Shown here: in pieces, positions 32,326-41,607 of the stretch | How positions within the stretch are numbered: position 1 is the stretch's first letter | How the letters are laid out: each line of letters opens with the position of its first letter | Assembly: GCA_018398585.1 (NCBI GenBank) | Contig: JAGTTD010000002.1 | Span: 29,132,186 to 29,196,185, forward strand | Length of the DNA stretch: 64,000 nt | Direction: 5' to 3' | DNA from: Simmondsia chinensis | Lineage: Eukaryota; Streptophyta; Magnoliopsida; Caryophyllales; Simmondsiaceae | The notes under the pieces: generated by a model | What the model was told of the DNA's origin: nothing | Seen by the model: the letters and a program-made list of their open reading frames with translations, nothing else | Databases searched by the model: none | Made by a program: the position numbers and the translations under genes

Positions 32326-32635
32326 CTAAATCTAATTTATGACAAGCTTTATATCCATCTCTTTTGTGTATGAAGCAAAATTCTACTTGGTCAATTATTC
32401 AATCTAAACCAACATGCCCTCTATGCAGCATCTGAAGCTACAACGTGTTTAGCCTCTATGGTTAAGTCAGCAATACAATAGTGCTTGACATTCCTCCCAC
32501 TAATGGCTCCTACTCTAAAGGTAAAGTCATGCCTGAACATCGAATGTCTGGCATATATATTTGACTGGAGGTCTTACAACAATATATCCAACTGGAACCA
32601 GTTTGTCATTTTGAAAGATCACCATATAATCTCTA
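32326..32635 (-). pseudogene. Element A RNase H, distal part with deletions
   Basis: Homologous to 14130-14320 of array B (near 32400-32620), reading an F-R-C-C-I-E-G-M-like end. The segment equivalent to 13860-14100 is largely deleted around 32370-32405. Broken by stops. Confidence 0.6.
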
Positions 32636-32779
32636 TTTGACTCTATCTTCAAGATGGAGGTCCTCGGAAATAGCCTCTCTTCCACCCGGAGGGGGGAAGG
32701 CTGCGTACATCCACCCCCCCCCCCCCCCCAAAGACCCTGCTTCGTGGGGGAGCCCCTGTGGAACTAGGATTGTTGGTGT
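32636..32779 (+). mobile_element. RTE LINE 3'-end insertion (144 bp) with 15-bp TSD
   Basis: ACCATATAATCTCTA is present at 32621-32635 and 32780-32794, a perfect 15-bp target-site duplication. The empty site is visible in the homologous RNase H of array B (about 14308 and 26410). From 32657 the insert matches the 3' end of the LINE at 1385-3990: the GGTCCTCGGAAATAGCC block, an AAGGCTGCGTACATCC block, a 16-C run (32714-32729), then AGGATTGTTGG. A SINE sharing the LINE tail is an alternative. The first 21 bp (32636-32656) do not match the LINE. Confidence 0.85.
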
Positions 32780-32794
32780 ACCATATAATCTCTA

Positions 32795-33357
32795 GTCCTT
32801 CTGAAGTACTAGAGAAAATGCTTTATTGCCACCTAGTGCATCAGACCCGAGTTAGACTGACACCTGCTTACTATACCACAGCATAGCAAATATCCGGTCT
32901 CGTGCACAGCATGGCATGCATGAGGCTCCCACTGCCAAAACATATGAAATATTCCTTAACTGTTCCTCCTCTTGATGTGCCATAAAACACTGCTCTAAAA
33001 AGAAAAAGGGACTCCATGCCTGAAAGGTAAAAAACCTCTCTTAGAGTCCTCCATGCAATGCCTTGACAACATTTTGTCAATATAAGTGGCTAGAGAAAGA
33101 CCCAACATCTTACTCTTATGACCTCGCAGAAGCTTAATCCTAAGAGTAGAGCTGCCTTCTTTTATTTCCTTCATATTGAGCTATCATGGCAACCAAGTCT
33201 TTACAGCTAATGACACACCCACATCATTCCAAATGAGTAGTATATTGTTGACATACAATACCAAGAAAGTTGCTACTTTCTCTCAATGTCATTTGTACAC
33301 GCATGGTTCGTTCAACCAATTGCTCAAAACTATGAGACTTAATTGCTTCATTGCGAC
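32795..33357 (-). pseudogene. Element A reverse transcriptase, N-terminal part deleted
   Basis: Reads K-V-A-T-F-L-V-L-Y-V-N-N-I-L-L: the active site Y-V-D-D has become Y-V-N-N (33244-33255), removing both catalytic Asp. Later K-M-L-S-R-H and G-F-L-P-F-R-H blocks follow (32871-33080 and upstream). The first third of RT, present in array B at 14870-15360, is missing: at 33330-33390 the sequence jumps to the linker through about 30 bp of unrelated filler. Confidence 0.78.
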
Positions 33358-33368
33358 TAAAAAAATTC

Positions 33369-33680
33369 TTATTCAATGCCATGGTCAACTACTAAAAGTC
33401 CCGCTATGAACCTGTCAGGTGTCCTGACAATCCTCCCACCACATCTAAGCTCTCGTGTACCTAGAACATTGTCGTTCCTATCAGTAGGTGCATCTAATGC
33501 ATTCACTATGTCTTGAGTTGTGTCTAGCTGTTTAGAATTAGTGTCATTTTCTTTCAATTCTTATAATACTGTTTTGTTTTTGTTTTTGTAGTTCACTTGT
33601 AAAATCCTTCTCCAAGTATTTTACATTGTATTTACAAAAAACCTTTTTAATCAAAAACTATAGAAAAGACTGCCCTCATT
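33369..33680 (-). pseudogene. Element A linker fragment
   Basis: 33369-33557 reads G-R-I-V-R-T-P-D-R-F-I-A-G-L-L-V-V-D, homologous to the pre-RT linker of array B (about 15390). The integrase C-terminal part, homologous to 15600-15900, is largely missing. Confidence 0.65.
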
Positions 33681-34340
33681 CTTTTTATTTGCAACACCAT
33701 TCTGCTGCGGTATACCCAGAGTAAAAAGCTGAGATCTTATCTCATTTGCAGTTAGAAAATCCAGAAATTCACCCGAAAAGATTCATCACCTCGATCTAAT
33801 CGAAGTGACTTAACTTGTTTACCTAATAGCTTTTAAACTTTAACTTTCTACTCTTTGAATTTTTTAGAACTTCCGACTTATATCCCATTAGGTAAACATG
33901 TCCATGCCTTAATCATCACTAATGTGATTAAATACTCACACCCACATATTGCCTGAACATGTATTGGTCCACATACATATATGTGAACCAGTTCAAGCAA
34001 GTCACCAACCTTGTTGCCTTTACTCTTAAAGGTAGACTTGGCATCTCTCTTTCTATATAGGTTTCGCAGACTGGTAATGACCTCAAGTCCAAAGCCTCTA
34101 TTAGTCCGTCTTTCACCAGTCTTTGGATCATGTACGAATTAGTGTAACCTAAATTTTGGTGCCATATATTGGCAATATCCTTTTCAAGGTGTTTTCTTTT
34201 AGGAGATCAAACAAGTGAGCTTGTGTTGGATTCTTTTAAACAAATATGAGAGTTTTGGTCAATAAACAACATGAATAAACCATTTATACAAGTATATTTT
34301 CTAAATTTATTTATAGTATTAAAAGGTTCAGAATCAAAAT
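33681..34340 (-). pseudogene. Element A GAG-pre-integrase and integrase core, broken
   Basis: 33928-34131 reads I-Q-R-L-V-K-D-G-L-I-E-A-L-D-L-R-S-L-P-V-C-E-T (pre-integrase), then loses frame before the H-T-x-V-C-G-P-like region. A Q-N-G-V-A-like region lies at about 33690-33715. Heavily decayed. Confidence 0.65.
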
Positions 34341-34354
34341 CAACTGAATAATAA

Positions 34355-34790
34355 TTATTCATAAAACGAGTTACAGAAATCAAATTCTTGTGCAGAGTAG
34401 CTACAAATAATCAATCTTTTAAAATTAAAAACTCGAACACTAAAGACAAAACTAACATCTCCTACACTTAAAACCACTACTTTTGTACTGTCCCTGACCA
34501 TCAGGTATAGCTCCCCATCATGTAGCCTTTTGGTTAGCCTGAGCCCCTGTAATATATTACAGATATTGGCAGTTGAACCTGAGTCCACACACCAGGAACC
34601 TGGGGTACTCTTAATTGTGCATGGCTGAACTAAGTGAGATATCAATATATCTTCACCAGATGGCTTAGTAGTCTTTCTAAGAAGAGAAGCTAAATACTTA
34701 GTGCATTTTTTCATCCAGTGGTCGGTCTTCCTGCAAAAGAAACACTTTCTTTTTGCCGATTTCTTTATGGACTTCGTTGCTGTAATAGCA
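34355..34790 (-). pseudogene. Element A zinc knuckle and aspartic protease
   Basis: The knuckle is complete here: C-F-F-C-R-K-T-D-H-W-M-K-K-C (about 34700-34745), preceded by a Lys-rich stretch. Y-L-A-S-L, I-S-H-L-V and the protease site W-C-V-D-S-G-S-T-A-N-I-C with its catalytic Asp kept follow, then V-R-D-S-T-K-V. It shows what the nucleocapsid lost in array B looked like. Confidence 0.78.
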
Positions 34791-35479
34791 ACATTGCCCT
34801 TTCCTTTCTTTCCAGTAGGTCCCTAGTGAAAAACAAATAAATCCAACTTGGTTTTTCTAGGAAAAGTAATTCGGTCCAATGACTTCATTATGCATTAGTG
34901 ATAAAGTGAAGTTCACCCATCGTATCCATTTCAAAATACTGTAAATGCAAACATTCGTGTAAGTGTCGAACAAGAGTCATGTATAATGCAGTATATTTCA
35001 ATATAGCATACACAATAAGTCAGATAACCACCAAACTATACTATCATGCGTACAATGATGATCCAAACACACCACTCCTTATTCCCTGGCAACGGGGTCG
35101 CACGAAACTAGTTCGGGTGAGAACTATTCTCAATTAACATGTTTTTTTGTAACTCTTACTAAACATCATTAACTCACCACTTTACTGTAGTCTCTAACAT
35201 AACACAATAGAGCTCCTCAGGGAGGCTAATGCATCACGCTAGTCAACTATAAACCATTACCTAGACCTCCATACAAATACACGTAATACTTCATTGCAGC
35301 GTGATCGCATCGCTTCTTTGCACTTTGGTTTATCTCAATAGAAGTCTAACCCTATAATATGCAAACCACAACCTCCGTAGGGACGTCTATCAATCTATTA
35401 CACTGCTAGACCGATAATGGAGACTGTGAGGTTACCACAATTGAAACCTCGCTCCCACTTGATTTTTAAAACTAGTTGT

Positions 35480-36090
35480 TTTCAGTTAGCTTGCATTTAC
35501 AACCTAGATTATCTCATAACCCCCTTTAGAATCTTACTCTAAAATTAACCAAAATTATTAAATAATTTATTCAAAACATTATCGTTTTCCAATATCGATG
35601 ATCTCACAATCTAGTTTTAGAATCCAATTCCAAATTTATTAAATAAAATTAATTAATTAATTTTACTTTTAAAAAATGGCACCATAGGTTATCTTATAAT
35701 CTATTCTTTAGAATCTCATTCTAAAATTAAATTAATTAATATAAATTAATTTAGTTTTTATTTAAAATAATACCAAAATTTAGATTATCTCATAATCTAT
35801 TTTTAGAGTCTAATTCTAAAATTAAATTAACTAATAAAAATTAATTTTATTTAAAATCAGTAGTGATTTAGAGCTTAGACTATCTCATAGTTTATTTTAG
35901 AATCTTATTCTAAAATTAAATAAGCTGTATAAAATTTAACTTTTATTTTAAAATAATAACGATTTAGACTATCTCATAGTCTATTTTAGAATCTTATTCT
36001 AAAACTAATTTAAAAATAACTTTTGTTTGAAATAATACTAATTCATAATAATCTAATTTAGAATCTCAATCTAAAAGAAAATTAAATAAT
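35480..36090 (-). repeat. About 90-bp tandem repeats with TAGAAT..ATTCTA palindrome
   Basis: Seven degenerate units, marked by TAGAATC-like starts at 35527, 35618, 35709, 35804, 35898, 35987 and 36059. Spacing is 91, 91, 95, 94, 89 and 72 bp. Most contain TAGAATCTTATTCTA or a close variant, a perfect or near-perfect inverted repeat, preceded by a GATTATCTCATAATCTA block. The leaders of array B have about two such units. Confidence 0.8.
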
Positions 36091-36195
36091 AAAATAATTA
36101 ATTTATAATTATTATATAAATTAGTACTGGCGTTTACATGTTCAAAAAAAATAAAACAATAAAAAAACTTTTTTTATATTTTATTATTATTATTT

Positions 36196-36320
36196 TTATT
36201 GCTAACGTCACGCTGACATCAGACGTCAGACGCTGACGTTAGTTTTCAAACTTCAGCAGCAGGTGCTGACGTCAACTATCAGACGTCAGCAGCAGGCGCT
36301 AGCGTCAGCATGACGTCATC
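36196..36320 (-). promoter_or_regulatory. GACGTC cluster in element A leader
   Basis: Within 125 bp there are several GACGTC/TGACG motifs (ATCAGACGTCAG twice, GCTGACGTCAAC, CATGACGTCATC, CTGACGTTAG) alternating with AGCAGCAGG. It lies 450-570 bp downstream of the primer-binding site in the transcription sense. These are bZIP-type motifs; function is inferred. Confidence 0.5.
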
Positions 36321-36764
36321 ATCTGCTTGCAAAATTTTATTTTATTATTATTTTTTAATAAAAAATAATTTAATTAAAAAATTAAATCTAATCTCATTAG
36401 ATTAATTTTAATTGATTTCGGAAATCCTAATCGAATAATCATAATCTCATTATAAAAATTATGTAATACAAAACTTGTAGGTTGTTAGATCCGAATTAAT
36501 GATTAATTCTTAAATATTTAAACAATTTAAACCGTTATTTTAATCAGCCTAGTAAACTATTAACTCTTTTAAAGATTTAACAATTTAAATCGATATAGTA
36601 AAAGAAACAATCTAATTAGCAATAAATGCTTTAATGATTTAAACAATTTAATTCGCTATTTGAAAAAACTTTCCTTCTTATAAAATCTATATTTTATTAC
36701 ATCGCAAATCTATTTATTTTGATCTTATTATACCTATTCATGTATATTATGAATGTAATTAGAG

Positions 36765-36782
36765 ACTAGCTCTGATAACAAC
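36765..36782 (-). promoter_or_regulatory. Element A primer-binding site
   Basis: The minus strand reads GTTGTTATCAGAGCTAG after the LTR end CCCAACA; one mismatch to TGGTATCAGAGC in the core. Confidence 0.75.
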
Positions 36783-39020
36783 TGTTGGGAAAAATATAAA
36801 TTTCCTGGAAAAAATAAACTCTAATATCGATCGTTGAGTTCACAGTTCTGAACTATGGTCACAATAAAAGGCACCTGTTAGAGCACTTAGAATCAGAGAC
36901 ACTTCCCTTGACCTAGGCCCCCAATCGGAGAGTCACGCTTCGTGACACCTCACCTATGAGAGCTCCTGAAAATAGGGTTATCTCTATAAATCCCTTTGCT
37001 CTAATACCGGTTGTTGGGATGAATTTCAAAAATTCACCCTAAAGTTTACACAGCGGAAGGGGTTTAGAATTCATAATTATAAATCTAGGGTTGATTTAAA
37101 ATTCCGAATTTTAAATCTATTGATTTAAATTTCTAATTTAAATCTACAGATCTAAATTAAAATCAACCGGCCTTTTACTCTAATACGTTCATAACAATAT
37201 ATAAACTTAAACAGGCATAATAATAAATAACCGTAAATAAGTAGAAAAGCGAAACTCAAAGAAGAAGAAAAGAAGAACATGCCTAGAATTGCTCTAATAA
37301 TAAAGAATACCAAGAAAATTGAGACCCCGCGATCTTTTGCGCAATGATCTCAAACTGTCTGGAGGGTGGGTTTCAAAAAATATTAAATCGAGGAATGAAA
37401 AATTTCAACGGAAATTTTTCTCTCCAATTAGGTCTCCAAAACAATTTCCAAAAACCCAAAAATTTAATTTCAATTGAATGTCAAACTAATGAAATAGGTG
37501 CCTTTATTTATAGTAGACTACCGGAGCGAAAGAATAGCTGAAAATCGATGTGGGATTTGCTGGAATTAAAAATTAGTTTAAAACTAAACGCAATGTGTCA
37601 TGCAAAAGCAACAAGAAATGCCACGTTTCATCACAGTTAAATCACTGCCTTTGTCCTGTCACCACATGCCACGTGGCACGCAGTGATTGGTTTGTGTCCG
37701 AAGGCACGGATCCTTCCCAGTGCACCCCGCGCACTGGTTGGTGGATCCACGAATACACGGATCGACCCCTTTGCGTGTAAATTTTGCGAGTTTTTTTTTT
37801 TTTCATAGTTTTGCTTTGTTTGCCACATGTAAAAATTCATCTTATGAATTTTAATTTTTAAAATTATTTTATTTTATAATTTTTATTCATCTCATGAATA
37901 ATGTTTGGCAAAATTACATTTGACCATCCTATGGATAAATAACGCATTTCATGAATTCACTAATATTTTTTCTGATGGCAATAAATATAGAAGTTTGCGC
38001 AGGGACTTCAAAGACAATTCAAATCTAGCTCCAAATCGGTTAAATTAATCATCTCATGAAAAATTTAATTACGATTTAGTGAGACTTAATTCCACAAAAT
38101 AAATCTTACTGCACTCCAGACTTAAGCCATTTGTTCGATATCTCCCTTATAGACTGTATTGATGTCAACAACCTCTCTATTAGATGTCCATGAAGAAGAA
38201 TAAATATAACTACCACCATTATCCTTCTCACAGCTTCTCTATTAGTTACCGACTCGCCCTTCACTGAATAATTCATTTATACTTAAACATATTCACAGTA
38301 CAAATTCCAAATGTTAAACACTTGAAATACTTTGGCCAAAGTTTCCGAACTATTCAAATATTTGTGAATCAACTAAGGGGACATCTGTATCACATAAGAG
38401 ATTGTAGATTCATTATTAAATACCTGATTCTTGTCACACTTCACGCCGCCACCTAGTGTCCGTGGGAATTTAGTCATACGTTCAAACCTTACTTATGGTA
38501 TACCAAAGTACTAGCACTCCATGCACAAGTTTAGAATACTCTTAGGATTTAAAGTCCTCGTTCAAACAGTATAACATGAATATCTTATCTCCGATAGTAG
38601 TCTTGGAAGAAGCAACTCACATGGTCCAGCTCAGTGTGTCAATCTTATTAAACACATTAACATAACATTTTTGGACCATCATCCACATGACCAAGACAAG
38701 TCATCTAAAGTGTCACGTTATAGTTTTAGTATACAAGTGGTCCAAACTTGTCTTCGACTACGAGTATTTCAAATAACAATCCATGCCATTTGTTCCAAGT
38801 CTATCTGTGGGTTAATCTCATAAACCACTTAGAACAAACATGTAAATTGTTAGTTTGAGGACTACACCCATCTCATGGATGTTTCCAAACAGAAAATCAC
38901 ATGTAGTATAAATGCTTTCTTTCACAAATTCAACAAGGAAATGACTGGAACTTCAATTTTGTTCTTTAATAAAATAATATTAACATAATAAATCTGGATT
39001 TTAGGACACTATTCTTAACA
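36783..39020 (-). repeat. Element A right (5') LTR
   Basis: 2238 bp, TGTTGGGAAAAATAT to CTTAACA, undivided. Bordered on the right by GTTGG and the resumed G1 protease. A TATA-like box is at 37503-37515. The open frames at 37344-37541, 37595-37780 and 37637-37840 are chance frames. Confidence 0.88.
37503..37515 (-). promoter_or_regulatory. TATA box, element A right LTR
   Basis: The minus strand reads TACTATAAATAAA; this is the 5' LTR of element A in the transcription sense. Confidence 0.5.
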
Positions 39021-39230
39021 GTTGGGCATCCCGTGGCTCCGCACCTTAGGGGAAGTTAAGTGAAAATTTCACACGTTGCTGATGGATTTCAACATTAGCG
39101 ATAAGGTATACTCTCTATGTGGAGTTTGCAAAAATTGGCTCAAGGCTATTTCGAAGAACACACTCTCATCACTGATGGCTCAACCGGCAGCATTTTATGC
39201 CATTACCATTAGCTAACCTCAAGAACCATC
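39021..39230 (+). pseudogene. G1 protease C-terminal part
   Basis: Resumes after element A with L-G-I-P-W-L-R-T-L-G-E-V-K, a stop, then K-F. This is the end of the gypsy protease that began at 9416. It shows that 9752 and 39021 were once contiguous. Confidence 0.8.
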
Positions 39231-40192
39231 ATTGCTTAGTTTGCATGCCACCAAGCCTGAATCGATGGAGGACCCTCATGCCTTGCAGAGTTTGCTTAAT
39301 GATTTTCTTGAGGTGTTCGTCCCAAGTACTGAGAAAGCACCAATAGGCTGGGGTTTGATCATTGTATTCCCCTCTAAGAGGGAAGTGACCCAGTTAACTT
39401 GAGACCATACCAGTATCTGGCTTTCCAAAAAGATATCATTGATTCTCTAATTCTAGAGATGTTGGCGGCTGGTGTGATCCAGAACAACAATACGCCTTTA
39501 ACATCACCGGTTGTTTTGGTCAAGAAGAAAGATAGCAGTTGGATACTATGCATTAATTATCGTGCTCTAAATGAGATGACAATTAAGGATAAGTTGCCCA
39601 TTCCCATTATGGAGGAGCTCTTGGACGAATTGGGGGTGCAACTTATTTCTGTAAGCTTGATATGAAGTTCGGGTCTTGACATATCTGAATGGTGCCTGCA
39701 GATGTGTATAAGTCAACTTTCCGTACTCACTTGAGCACTATGAGTACCGCGATGCCTTTCAGTTTATCCAATGGCCCATCAACCTTTCAAAGTCTAATGA
39801 ATGATATATTCCGGCCCCTATTATGCCACAATGTGTTGGTTTTCTTTGATGATATTCTCCTTTATAGCGCCACTTGGGCACAAGACTTGGAACATTTACG
39901 TTTTGTTCTAAGCATACTTTGCCAACATCATCTCGTGGTCAACCAAGCCAAATGCACATTTGGAGCCCACCGAATCGAGTACCTTGGACACTTCGAGTTA
40001 GGGAGTGGGGTAGCCGCCAATCCCAGCAAGTTGGCGGCCGTGGTTGATTGGCCACAGCCTACAACCATTAAACAGCTACATGGGTTCCTTGGTCTCTCCG
40101 ACTATTATAGGTGCTTTAGTGCTCAATACAAGATGATTGCTCAGCCCTTAACCGAGTTGCTTAAGAAAGACAGTTTTGTTGTGGAATTCTGA
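39231..40192 (+). pseudogene. G1 reverse transcriptase, broken
   Basis: A pre-RT segment with S-L-L-N-D-F-L-E-V-F lies near 39285. 39399-39665 has R-P-Y-Q-Y, T-S-P-V-V-L-V-K-K-K-D and C-I-N-Y-R-A-L-N. 39689-40192 has T-A-M-P-F-S-L-S-N-G-P-S-T-F-Q, then the intact active site F-F-D-D-I-L-L-Y (39842-39853), then G-F-L-G-L-S-D-Y-Y-R. A deletion or shift near 39640-39690 removes the K-L-D-L-R-x-G-Y-H-Q-I block. Confidence 0.85.
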
Positions 40193-40730
40193 TGCTGAAG
40201 TCGCCTTCCAGCGTCTCAAGAGCGTGTTGACATCCGCCCCTATTCTTGCCTTACTTGACTTCTGAAAGACATTTATCGTCGAGACTTATGCCTCCGGTGT
40301 CGGTATTGGGGTAGTTCTTATGCCGAAAGGAAGGCCGCTTGTCTCCATCTTGAAAACCTTGTCGCCAAGGCACCAATCCATGTCGGTGTATGAGCGGGAA
40401 CGTTTGGCTATTGTCTTTGTCATCTAAAAATGGCAACAATACTTAACTGGGTGACACTTCGTTATCTGCACCGATTAGCAGAGTCTTAAATTCCTCTATG
40501 AAGAACACCTCTCCACTAGTCTTTAGTTTTTGTGGTTGGCAAGTTTGAATGGTCTGTCTTATGAGATTGTTTATAAGAAGGGCACTAGAATAGTGTCGCT
40601 GATGTTCTATCCCACCTTTCAAGCACCGAAGTCTTATGCGTGGCACTATTCGCTATCGTTTCCAACTTCTATGACTCTTTGCAGGCATCTTAGCGTCAAG
40701 ATCCCGCCCTTAGCAAGATCATTGACGACA
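40193..40730 (+). pseudogene. G1 RNase H, broken
   Basis: Reads F-I-V-E-T-Y-A-S-G-V-G-I-G (family form E-T-D-A-S-G, so the catalytic Asp is Tyr), then S-P-R-H-Q-S-M-S-V-Y-E-R-E-R-L-A-I-V, Q-S-L-K-F-L-Y-E and Y-E-I-V-Y-K-K-G-T. Several stops. Confidence 0.78.
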
Positions 40731-41607
40731 AGTTGATAGACCCTCTCTCTCATCTGTGATTCACTTGGCATCACGATCAGCTCAAACATCGTCGACGCTT
40801 AGTGGTGGGTGCGATTGCTGCCTTGTGCAATTCGATCCTTCTATGGATGCACAACTCGCCTCAAGGGGGTCATTGTAGCATAAAGGCCACGTATAAGCGA
40901 GCTCAAGCGCGACGTTCAATAATATATTCGTAACTGTTCGGTATGTCAGTAGAACAAATACGAGACAGTGGCTTCTCCGGGATTATTACAACTGTTACCC
41001 ATACCAAGAACAGTTTGGAGTAGCATCTCGCATGACTTCATTAAGTACCTTTCACCCTCTTCCGGGTTCATGGTAATCCTAGTGGTAGTAGATCGCCTCA
41101 GTAAGTATGCTCACTTCCATGCTCTTCGCCATTCTTTTTTTGCCGCCGATGTTGCTCAGTTATTCTTGGATCAGACCTATAGGTTGCATGGACTATTGGA
41201 TTCCATTGTTAGTGACTGATATCTAATCTTTATCAACACATTTTGGCAAGAACTCTTCCGTCGATGGGGAACTTAGCTGAATTTCTCTTCTTCCAACCAT
41301 CCCCAGTCTGATGGTTGAACTGAAGTTCTCAACCATTGTCTTGAGACTTATCTGAGATGTATGGTGGGTGAATGTCCCCATGATTGGCTCCGTTGGCTTG
41401 ATCTAGTTGAATGGTGGTACAATACCGCTTTGCACTCGACTTCTCAAGTAACTCCATATGAACCATTACCATTTCACCTCCCGTACCTCCCGAGTGAGTC
41501 TGCTGTCAAGGCAGTTGATCGAAGTCTTACCGCCAGGGAAGAGTCTATTAGGCATCTGAAGCATCATTTGCACTGTGCTTAGAATCGTATGTACCAGCTA
41601 GAGTAGG
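40731..41607 (+). pseudogene. G1 integrase, truncated
   Basis: H2C2 traces (G-G-H-C-S-I-K-A-T-Y) lie near 40865-40895. The core at 40968-41219 reads V-W-S-S-I-S-H-D-F-I (catalytic Asp kept) and V-I-L-V-V-V-D-R-L-S-K-Y-A-H-F. The N-H-P-Q-S-D-G-like block reads with a stop near 41300. 41361-41582 is the P-H-D-W-L-R-W-L-D-L to A-L-H-S-T-S end. The sequence stops being G1 at Q-N-R-M-Y-Q-L-E, about 41607. Confidence 0.8.

Larger units (their letters stand above)
34791..36764 (-). other. Element A leader without Gag capsid
   Basis: About 2 kb from the knuckle to the primer-binding site. Only a short basic stretch precedes the knuckle. An ATG opening M-K-S-L-D-R-I-T-F-P (about 34888 on the minus strand) matches the upstream ATG of array B. 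No capsid domain is found. The leader contains expanded palindromic repeats (35480-36090) and a GACGTC cluster (36196-36320). Confidence 0.7.
9753..39020 (-). mobile_element. Ty1/copia element A, minus strand, host of array B
   Basis: The LTR ends are TGTT..AACA. The left LTR is 9753-11556 plus 32033-32311, interrupted by array B; the right LTR is 36783-39020 (2238 bp). A polypurine tract lies beside the left LTR and a Met-type primer-binding site beside the right one, so transcription ran right to left. The internal region is about 4.5 kb with broken nucleocapsid-protease-integrase-RT-RNase H fragments and no capsid domain. It is inserted in the protease of G1 with a 5-bp duplication (one mismatch). 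LTR sequence and leader are clearly related to family B. Confidence 0.88.
7859..41607 (+). mobile_element. Ty3/gypsy element G1, split by A, 3' end lost
   Basis: The left half is 7859-9752: LTR, primer-binding site, gag and the start of the protease. The right half is 39021-41607: end of the protease, RT, RNase H and integrase. The coding order resumes across the gap inside the protease motif that normally reads V-L-G-I-x-W-L. A 29.3-kb insertion (element A) with a 5-bp duplication (GATGG at 9748-9752, GTTGG at 39021-39025, one mismatch) separates them. The integrase C-terminus and the 3' LTR are missing: at 41607/41608 the sequence switches to an unrelated copia fragment. Many stops show that it is dead. 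Confidence 0.85.
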
